Shown one piece after another: positions 47,353 through 53,103 of a DNA stretch of 64,000 nt (its first letter is position 1; each line of letters starts with the position of its first letter). A program made the translations under genes and the position numbers. The DNA is taken from positions 35,702-99,701 of the forward strand of contig NZ_BOMI01000087.1 of the NCBI RefSeq assembly GCF_016862115.1. Reading direction: 5' to 3'. The notes under the pieces were generated by a model. That model did not search any database. It was not told where the DNA came from and saw only the letters and a list, made by a program, of their open reading frames with translations. This stretch comes from Paractinoplanes deccanensis. GTDB lineage: Bacteria; Actinomycetota; Actinomycetes; Mycobacteriales; Micromonosporaceae.

Positions 47353-48447
47353 GGGAGGAACCTGCCCCCGCAAGCAGAGACACATATCACTGCGGGCACG
47401 GAGGTGTGACCGGCCCACACGGGGACGTGGCCGGGGACCAGGGCGATCTCGTACGTCTCCCCGTCGCCCACGCTGAGCGTCTCGAACCACCACGGGCTGC
47501 CCGAGGCCGCGACGCCGTCACGGCTGAGCACCACCGCGCGGGCGCCGTGCAGGTGAAACGGATGGGCCGCGCCGCTCGCGTTCGTCACGGTCAGGTGGAC
47601 CGGCTCGCCGCTACGGACCAGGTAGGCCGGCACCTCCGGGTAGAGCCTCCGGTTGACCGACCACCACAGTCCCGGCATCCCGGCGAACAGCCCGATCCGC
47701 CGCCCCACCTGGTATTCGAGGCGCCGTCCCATGGCCGCCGGGTCGAAGCCGAGCGGCGCCGGCGTCCCGTACGACAGAAGATCGACGATGTCCCGCGGCG
47801 GCGCCGTCGGCTGCACGGCGCCCCACACGACCGCCGCTCCCCCGCCGACGTCGACGCGGGCCGCCCCGAAGAACGCGAGGTCCACCCGGCCGCCCGCGGG
47901 CACGAGGACCGCCTCGTTCAGGATGTCGAACGGGCCGTTGACCGAGTGCCCGTCGACCGCCACCACGCGGAACGGCGTGCCCGACACCCACGCGCGCAGC
48001 GGCTCCGGGTCCGCGTTGATCAGCCGCACGCGCGACACCGAGCCCGGCGAGGGTGCCGATCCGGCGATCCCGGTCAGCGACGACAGGCCCGGCATCCCGT
48101 TGATGGTTCTTCGCCCGTCGTACGTGCGCACGACCAGCGCCCGGTCCACGTCCACCGCCGGCCGCCCCACCACCAGCGCGCCGAAGAGCTCCCGATGCGC
48201 GTGGTACCAGTACGTCCCCTCCGCCGCCGGGCCGAGCTGGTAGACGTGCCGTTCGCCCCGCCGCAGCGTGACGGCGTCCGCCCTCATGCCGTGCCAGTGC
48301 ATGGTCACGTCCTCGGGCACCGACTCGTTCACGACCGTCACCCGCAGCGTCTGCCCCGCGAGCATCCGGATCTGCGGCCCCGGCGTGATGCCGTTAAGCG
48401 TGTATCTGCCCTTCTCGGACCGGGCCGTCAAGGTCACCGCCACCTCG

Positions 48448-48563
48448 GCGCCCCGCACGGCGGCGGAACGGCCCGTCACGGTCCCCGCCACCTCCGCGCC
48501 CCGCACGACGGCGGAACGGCCCGTCACGGTCCCCGCCACCTCCGCGCCCCGCACGACGGCGGA
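48448..48563. repeat. 48-bp tandem repeat inside the oxidase remnant
   Basis: Two perfect 48-bp units (48448-48495 and 48496-48543, the first with small differences at its 5' edge) and a 20-bp partial third (48544-48563) encode RSAVVRGAEVAGTVTG repeated in frame after the signal peptide. Confidence 0.92.
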
Positions 48564-48687
48564 GCGAGCCGCCACGGCCATCGCCGCGTCGTCTGTCCCG
48601 GGCGCGGCGGAGGGAGGCAGCAGGAGGCCGACCGCCATCACGACGGCTACGGGCAGGCTCCGGCGCCGAGCGAGCACCCCCTCAGCG

Positions 48688-49878
48688 TCACACGAACTTC
48701 TTCTCCGCTGAAGTGGGCCCGTGCGACTCGATCTCCACGGGGGCGCCGAGCAGCGACTCGATCTCGCCCGACCAGTCCGCGGGCCGGTGGAGCCGTCCCG
48801 GCCGGGCGCGGAAGAGCCGCGCGGTCAGCTCGGCCTGGTGCGCCAGGTCGCCCAGGGTGCCGGGGACGAGCCGATCAACATCAACCCCGTCGATCTCGTA
48901 CGAGGTGCAGACGCGCAGCGAAGCGCAGTGGGCGGGGGTGTCGAGGTGCGTGACCGCCAGGCCGTGCACGCCGCCGGCGACCTCCACCGCGTAGCGGTGC
49001 GCCACCGCGTCGAAGTGGCCCACCCGGAACGTGCCCTGCCACTCGCCCGTCCCGTTGTGCGCCTCGGGCAGCGCCAGCGAGGCGTCCTCGGTGACGAACG
49101 GTCCCGCGCCGTGCCGTGTCGTGTAGGTGCGCACCACGCCGAGCCGCCGGAACGACCCGCACAGCGCGGCCACGTTGTCGAACGTCGTCGTCGACCAGGT
49201 CGTGTGCGGGTGCCACCCGCGCCACTCGTCGAGCAGCACGCCCTGGGCGCCCTCGAAGACGCACGGCCCCTCCCGCAGCAGCCGGCCGGTGTGCGCGCCG
49301 TCCACGATCGACACTGTCGAGCCGAAGAGCGCGAACGCCTCCACCACGTCGTCCAGGGGCGCGCCGATCGGCCCGAGGTCCTCCTCCACCGCGGCGAGGA
49401 CCTTGCGCAGGCGCGCACGGGAGCGGGTGTCGGCCACGCGCGGCGCGTCGGCGTGGCTCAGCGCGTACGACATGGCCTCGCCCACGCCCATGCCGCACGA
49501 ACCGTGACGGGACCAGCCCCGCTCGGCCTCTCGCCGCCGGTTGGCCGCACGATGCCACGGAGTGGCGAGAAGGGCGTCGCCATCGACCGTGAGCAGCTCG
49601 AACGGATTGCCGAGGGCGGCCGCCTCGGCCGCCAGCGCCAGCGGGTCGACCACCATGAAGCGGGTCAGGTGGGTGGGCACGCCACGCAGTGTGCCGGAGC
49701 CGAACTGCGCGAACGTGTGGTGCCGGCCGTCCTCGGTGATCACGTTGTGGGCGGCCTGCGCTCCCCCGTTGAAGCGCAGGACCGCCCGCACCGGGGTGGC
49801 GGCACAGATCGCGTCCACCACGGTGCCCTTGCCGGCGTCGCCGTACCCGAGGTCGACGACCGCGACGTGCTCGTTCAC
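48688..49878 (-). CDS. adenylosuccinate synthetase-like protein (divergent PurA paralogue)
   Basis: A 396-residue protein starting at GTG 49878, overlapping the VWA stop (GTGA). The P-loop is LGYGDAGKGTVVD, with the catalytic Asp kept as D14 and His as H44 in GGAQAAHNV. PurA landmarks are altered but aligned: HRAANRRREAERGW, GSCGMGVGEAMSYAL (PurA GTTGRGIGP), VFEGAQGVLLDEWRGWHPH, VVRTYTTRHGAGPFVTED and RVGHFDAVAHRYAV. The IMP-binding NNAGH is GAQAAH, so base or substrate specificity may differ. Housekeeping PurA is about 430 residues and not encoded in such operons. It is the last gene of the NrtR-kinase-VWA unit, so I infer a nucleotide-modification function rather than purine biosynthesis. 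Confidence 0.85.
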   Translation of the reverse strand: MNEHVAVVDLGYGDAGKGTVVDAICAATPVRAVLRFNGGAQAAHNVITEDGRHHTFAQFGSGTLRGVPTHLTRFMVVDPLALAAEAAALGNPFELLTVDGDALLATPWHRAANRRREAERGWSRHGSCGMGVGEAMSYALSHADAPRVADTRSRARLRKVLAAVEEDLGPIGAPLDDVVEAFALFGSTVSIVDGAHTGRLLREGPCVFEGAQGVLLDEWRGWHPHTTWSTTTFDNVAALCGSFRRLGVVRTYTTRHGAGPFVTEDASLALPEAHNGTGEWQGTFRVGHFDAVAHRYAVEVAGGVHGLAVTHLDTPAHCASLRVCTSYEIDGVDVDRLVPGTLGDLAHQAELTARLFRARPGRLHRPADWSGEIESLLGAPVEIESHGPTSAEKKFV

Positions 49879-50831
49879 AGCCGTTCGTTCCCGCTCGCCG
49901 CCGAGGTGACGTCGAGAGCCGATCGGACGACCGTGCCGCGCTGGAGCGGCGCGAGCGCCTTGCCGACCGTGCCGCCGTGCGCGGAGCCCGCCTCGGTCAG
50001 GTGCGACAGGCCCTCGTCCAGGTCGATCATGTCCTCGCCGAGGCCGACGGTGAGCGCGATCGTCTCGCAGACCGCGTCCAGGTCGTCGAGCTCCAGCACG
50101 TTCTGGCCCAGCAGGCCGCGCCAGCGCTCGAGGATCTCGCGGTCGCCGCCCCAGCCCGCCGCCGTCGGCATCAGGTAGTAGACGTCGAAGCTGCGCCGCA
50201 GCTCGGCGAGGATCTCCTCGGTGCTGATCGCCTCGCTCAGGTCCTCGCCGAGGAACCGCTTGACCTCCTTGCGGCTGACCTTCGGGTACGGCATCTCGTC
50301 GCCGATCAGGAACAGGTAGCCCCGGCGGCCGCGCTTGAGCACCGAGTCGAGCGAGGTGTGCCGGGCCATGAAGTACATGGCGAGCTCGTACGACTCGCGC
50401 TTCTGCCCGCCGCCACCGCCCTCGAGCACGATCCGCGCCAGGTCCTCGTCCATCCGGTTGTCCGACTCGAACTGGCCGACCTGCAACGGCACCCGGTCGC
50501 ACGTGGCGTCGCCGACCGCGCCGAACAGGATGTGCGGATCGGTCGCGTACCCCTTGCGGGTCAGCAGGCCGAGCAGCTGCGGAAGCTTGGTCTGCAGCGT
50601 GCGAGGCACGGTGCCCATCGAGCCGGTGACGTCGAAGATGACGGCGATCGGCGTGCTGAACGGGTGTTCGCCGCTGTCGCGGCTCTCGCGCTTGCCGACC
50701 CCGTTCGGGTCGAGCGCCGGGTGGGCCTTCCGGGCGCCGCTGTCGCTGTAGGCGAAGGCGCTCGTGCCGCTGCGCGCGCGGTAGTTGGCGGCGGCGGTGT
50801 AGACGTCGGTGGACCAGCGTCCGCTTCCCAT
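49875..50831 (-). CDS. VWA-domain protein of the NrtR/PurA-like operon
   Basis: A 318-residue protein. A short Ser/Tyr/Ala-rich N-terminal segment (YTAAANYRARSGTSAFAYSD) precedes the VWA domain, whose MIDAS begins D67-x-T69-x-S71 in VIFDVTGSMG. Later parts include VLEGGGGGQKRESYELAMYF and GYLFLIGDEMPYPKVSRKEV, typical of prokaryotic VWA modules that bind partner proteins through a metal ion. The ATG at 50831 follows the kinase-like stop by 24 bp with AAACGGAGGACATC upstream (GGAGG). Its stop overlaps the PurA-like start. The role is inferred to be an adaptor or scaffold in the four-protein system. Confidence 0.9.
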   Translation of the reverse strand: MGSGRWSTDVYTAAANYRARSGTSAFAYSDSGARKAHPALDPNGVGKRESRDSGEHPFSTPIAVIFDVTGSMGTVPRTLQTKLPQLLGLLTRKGYATDPHILFGAVGDATCDRVPLQVGQFESDNRMDEDLARIVLEGGGGGQKRESYELAMYFMARHTSLDSVLKRGRRGYLFLIGDEMPYPKVSRKEVKRFLGEDLSEAISTEEILAELRRSFDVYYLMPTAAGWGGDREILERWRGLLGQNVLELDDLDAVCETIALTVGLGEDMIDLDEGLSHLTEAGSAHGGTVGKALAPLQRGTVVRSALDVTSAASGNERL

Positions 50832-50855
50832 GATGTCCTCCGTTTTCGTGAACGG

Positions 50856-51578
50856 TCAGAGCGCGAAGGGCCGGAACGTGCGCGGCCCGTAGAGCGTGTG
50901 GAGCAGGTCGTCGAGCTCGCCCAGCAGCGACCAGGCGTCCTGCGGCCGCATGCGCGGCGCGTCGTAGAGGCAGCCGTCGGCGAAGCGGCGCATCGCCGGC
51001 GGCAGGCCGGGGCCGATCAGGCAGGTCATCAGGCGAGTGGCCAGGTAGATGTCGGTGGCAGGGCCGGCCGTCCGGTCCCGCTTGACCTCGGGCGGGTAGT
51101 GATGGTTCTTGATGACGGCACTGACCCGGCTGCCGGAGTAGCACCAGTCGACGAGGGCCAGGCCGTGCTGCTCCGGGTGGATCAGCACGTGTTCGGCGAA
51201 GACGGCGCCGTGCACGACGCCCGCGCGGTGTGCCCAGCCGAGCCCGGCCAGCAGCCGGCGCCACATCCAGGCGGCGTCGCGCGGATCGATCGTCCGGGTC
51301 AGCGCGCTCAGCGGGACGAAGCCGTCGAGCCTCTCGAGCACGTTGACCCGCCGCCGGCGCCGCTGGCCGTCCTCGTGGACGAACGTCTCGAGCAGGCGCG
51401 GCGCGTACGGCCGGTATTTCGGATCACCGTGCTCGGCCAGCGCACCCAGCGCCGCCGCCTCGGCCTCCATGAGGTCGTTGTCGGCGGGGTCGCGGGGAAT
51501 CTTGAAGAGCACGTCGCGCGCCGCGACGAGGTCGGCGATGTCTCCGCTCGCCACGCGGACCGCCTCGGCGAAGGTCAT
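50856..51578 (-). CDS. protein-kinase-fold protein with degenerate catalytic loop
   Basis: A 240-residue protein. The N-lobe has VLFKIPRDPADNDLMEAEAA, in which the Lys and Glu are candidates for the ATP-binding pair. The C-lobe has the segment GVVHGAVFAEHVLIHPEQHGLALVDWCYS in two parts: HGAVFAEHVLIHPEQ at the place of HRDLKPxN, and LALVDWCYSG at the place of DFG. The catalytic Asp of HRD is replaced by Ala, while the second Asp is kept, so it is probably a pseudokinase or an atypical kinase. ATG 51578 overlaps the NrtR stop (ATGA). Its role is likely nucleotide binding or signalling within the operon. Confidence 0.82.
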   Translation of the reverse strand: MTFAEAVRVASGDIADLVAARDVLFKIPRDPADNDLMEAEAAALGALAEHGDPKYRPYAPRLLETFVHEDGQRRRRRVNVLERLDGFVPLSALTRTIDPRDAAWMWRRLLAGLGWAHRAGVVHGAVFAEHVLIHPEQHGLALVDWCYSGSRVSAVIKNHHYPPEVKRDRTAGPATDIYLATRLMTCLIGPGLPPAMRRFADGCLYDAPRMRPQDAWSLLGELDDLLHTLYGPRTFRPFAL

Positions 51579-52306
51579 CGCACACCGTCCTCGCGGGCCG
51601 GGCGCAGGAGCGCGGGGTGCAGCAGCTGGGCGTCGCCGGCGCGGTAGAGCTTGGCCCGGGGGCCGCCCCGCTCGCCGCCGCGTGCCGTGGTCTCGCCGGT
51701 GCTCTCGACGAAGCCCGGCACGGAGAGCACCTTGCGGTGGAAGTTGCCGGCGTGCAGCTCCTCGCCCCAGACCGCGGCGTAGACCTGGCGCAGCTCGCCG
51801 ACGGTGAACTCGTCGCCGACGAACGCGGTGGCGAGCGGCGTGTATTCGAGCTTCGACCGCGCCCGGTCGAGCCCGTCGGCGAGGATCGCGTCGTGGTCGA
51901 ACGCGAGGCCGGTCGCCCGCTCGACCGGCACCCACTCGGCCGCCGAGGCGTCGGAGCCCGCGCGCGGCTCGGGCAGCCCGGGCGCGAAGGCGAGGTAGGC
52001 GACCGAGAACACCCGCATGCGCGGGTCGCGGCCGGGATCGCCGTAGGTCTTGAGCTGCTCGAGATGCACACGGTCGAGCGCGGTCTCCTCGTGGAGCTCG
52101 CGTAGCGCGGCGGCGTCGAGGGTCTCGTCGCGGACGAAGCCGCCGGGCAGGGCGCGCCGGCCGGCGAACGGGTGCTCGGCCCGATCGACGAGCAGCACGC
52201 AGAGCCGGCCGTCGCGGATGGTCAGCGCGACCACGTCGACCGTGACCGCGACGGCCGGGTAGGCCGCGGGGTCGTATCCCGCCAGGAAGTCCGCTTCGCT
52301 CGCCAT
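51575..52306 (-). CDS. NrtR-like Nudix regulator
   Basis: A 243-residue protein. The N-terminal Nudix domain has the box GGFVRDETLDAAALRELHEETAL, in which the two-Glu REL-x-EE core (RELHEET) is intact and the final Gly is Ala. The C-terminal winged-helix part reads LEYTPLATAFVGDEFTVGEL and LRQVYAAVWGEELHAGNFHRKVLSVPG, given here as RQVYAAVWGEELHAGNFHRK. This order is typical of NrtR, a regulator that senses ADP-ribose and represses NAD-related genes. It leads the kinase-VWA-PurA-like operon, with a good TTGACG-N17-TAGGTT promoter. Autoregulation and an ADP-ribose- or NAD-type ligand are inferred. Confidence 0.88.
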   Translation of the reverse strand: MASEADFLAGYDPAAYPAVAVTVDVVALTIRDGRLCVLLVDRAEHPFAGRRALPGGFVRDETLDAAALRELHEETALDRVHLEQLKTYGDPGRDPRMRVFSVAYLAFAPGLPEPRAGSDASAAEWVPVERATGLAFDHDAILADGLDRARSKLEYTPLATAFVGDEFTVGELRQVYAAVWGEELHAGNFHRKVLSVPGFVESTGETTARGGERGGPRAKLYRAGDAQLLHPALLRPAREDGVR

Positions 52307-52313
52307 GTTGTCC

Positions 52314-52372
52314 TCACCTTGAGACTGACTCGATGTGAGAATAACCTAGCGCGGGCCGCACCGCCCGTCAAG
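52314..52372 (-). promoter_or_regulatory. promoter and likely operator of the NrtR operon
   Basis: On the minus strand TTGACG (52372-52367), a 17-bp spacer, then TAGGTT (52349-52344). Between +1 (near 52337) and the start codon an imperfect repeat has outer arms CTCAC (52314-52318) and GTGAG (52336-52340), a plausible NrtR site. Confidence 0.6.
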
Positions 52373-52399
52373 CGGTCGCCATTCCCGGCGCCCTCGCCA

Positions 52400-52418
52400 T
52401 TAAGCAAGGCTCACCTAC
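52400..52418. promoter_or_regulatory. DtxR/IdeR (DmdR)-type iron box, copy 1
   Basis: TTAAGCAAGGCTCACCTAC matches 15 of 19 bases of the actinobacterial iron box TTAGGTTAGGCTCACCTAA. It lies 28 bp upstream of the -35 of the NrtR operon. Assignment is by eye. Confidence 0.55.
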
Positions 52419-52419
52419 G

Positions 52420-52438
52420 AAAGGCTTGCCTTACCTAA
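52420..52438. promoter_or_regulatory. DtxR/IdeR-type iron box, copy 2
   Basis: AAAGGCTTGCCTTACCTAA matches 13 of 19 bases of TTAGGTTAGGCTAACCTAA. It directly follows copy 1 with a one-base gap. Confidence 0.45.
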
Positions 52439-52440
52439 AG

Positions 52441-52474
52441 AAAAAGCGCCCGCCGGGAACGGCGGGCGCTTTTT
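52441..52474. terminator. bidirectional rho-independent terminator
   Basis: AAAAAGCGCCCGCC (52441-52454) and GGCGGGCGCTTTTT (52461-52474) form a 14-bp stem with a 6-nt loop and T/A tracts on both sides. It ends the DUF1540 transcript and insulates the NrtR operon. Confidence 0.88.
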
Positions 52475-52486
52475 CGAAGATTGCGC

Positions 52487-52777
52487 TCAGCGAGCCTCGT
52501 ACGTGAGGCAGTCGGCCTTGTCGCCCGAGGCGCCCACGACGATGGCCGGAGCGTGGCACTCAAGGTCGGTGTTGTGCACGCAGTCGGCGCGCTTGCACGC
52601 TCCGACCTGCGCAAGAGGCTTGCCGGTGCCACCCTTGTCGCCCGTCTCGACGTAGGTGTCGCATTCGGCGTTCATGCTGCCGATGGTGATCGCGAAGGCC
52701 GTACAGCCGTCGTGGTTGTAGCCACACTGAGTGACCGTGCAGGTCTGCACGCGGGGCATTTCCAGAGCCTGAGTCAT
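52487..52777 (-). CDS. DUF1540 Cys-rich small protein
   Basis: A 96-residue cytoplasmic protein with two DUF1540-like repeats. The first reads CTVTQCGYNHDGCTAFAITI, then CDTY. The second reads CKRADCVHNTDLECHAPAIVV, here CKRADCVHNTDLECHAPA, followed by DCLTY. The eight or so cysteines in this spacing are thought to bind metal. ATG 52777 has GAGGA upstream; a longer reading frame adds 17 non-conserved residues. The promoter region contains an iron-box-like element (52868-52886). The function is unknown, but iron-responsive expression of a metal-binding protein would be consistent. Confidence 0.9.
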   Translation of the reverse strand: MTQALEMPRVQTCTVTQCGYNHDGCTAFAITIGSMNAECDTYVETGDKGGTGKPLAQVGACKRADCVHNTDLECHAPAIVVGASGDKADCLTYEAR

Positions 52778-52867
52778 GATTCCTCGCCTCCCATTTCTCG
52801 CATCCCGTTCTACACGACGATAAACCATTCCCCGATCGGTCCATAACTACACCACGGTTAATTTAAT

Positions 52868-52886
52868 TGAGGTAAGCCATTCCTAA
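52868..52886 (-). promoter_or_regulatory. DtxR/IdeR-type iron box upstream of the DUF1540 gene
   Basis: On the minus strand TTAGGAATGGCTTACCTCA matches 14 of 19 bases of the iron box. It lies 91 bp upstream of the DUF1540 ATG. The rest of the 326-bp region 52778-53103 holds no gene, only this site and the leader of the next gene. Confidence 0.5.
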
Positions 52887-52991
52887 CATCGACGACGGCC
52901 GCCCGCATCGACGCCCCTCGACCCGGCTCCGTAGCAGCTCCAACCCCCTTACGTCCGACATATCCGAATGTTCACCGCTTTTAGTCAGGAA

Positions 52992-53030
52992 CGGCTCATA
53001 AATAGCTACGCTTCCCGCGAGACGGCCCGC
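52992..53030 (+). promoter_or_regulatory. shared 5' leader/promoter of secreted paralogue A
   Basis: CGGCTCATAAATAGCTACGC followed by TTCCCGCGAGACGGCCCGC strongly resembles the leader at 55779-55819 before paralogue B. TACGCT is a likely -10 element. The genes also share GTAGGAGGACCTCGC before the ATG. Confidence 0.6.
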
Positions 53031-53103
53031 GACGGTTCACCGCACGCCGGGCCCCATCCCATCCAGCGACGTGGTCCGTAAGGGACCCGTAGGAGGACCT
53101 CGC

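Larger units (their letters stand above)
47340..48677 (-). pseudogene. multicopper oxidase lacking its C-terminal copper motif
   Basis: The frame from GTG 48677 encodes 446 residues before it enters the nitroreductase. A signal peptide (LPVAVVMAVGLLLPPSAA) is followed by three copies of a 16-residue repeat, then cupredoxin domains. Copper ligands are present in MHWHGMRAD, YWYHAHREL and HPFHLHGAR. The final HCHxxxHxxxxM motif, which supplies the type 1 Cys and trinuclear-site His, is absent; after VGDGETYEIALV the sequence diverges and contains no matching segment. Without it no laccase-type activity is expected. A deletion that removed the 3' end is likely. The repeats behind the signal peptide are a further oddity. 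It lies just downstream of the PurA-like gene. Confidence 0.8.

Noticed and set aside
46899..48677. A genuine multicopper-oxidase/nitroreductase fusion enzyme
   Set aside because: The nitroreductase has its own leaderless promoter and complete homology from its ATG, and the oxidase lacks its last copper motif. Accidental in-frame joining is simpler, although readthrough remains possible.
48688..49878. Housekeeping purA
   Set aside because: The sequence departs from PurA in IMP-binding motifs, is shorter, and is embedded in a regulator-kinase-VWA operon.
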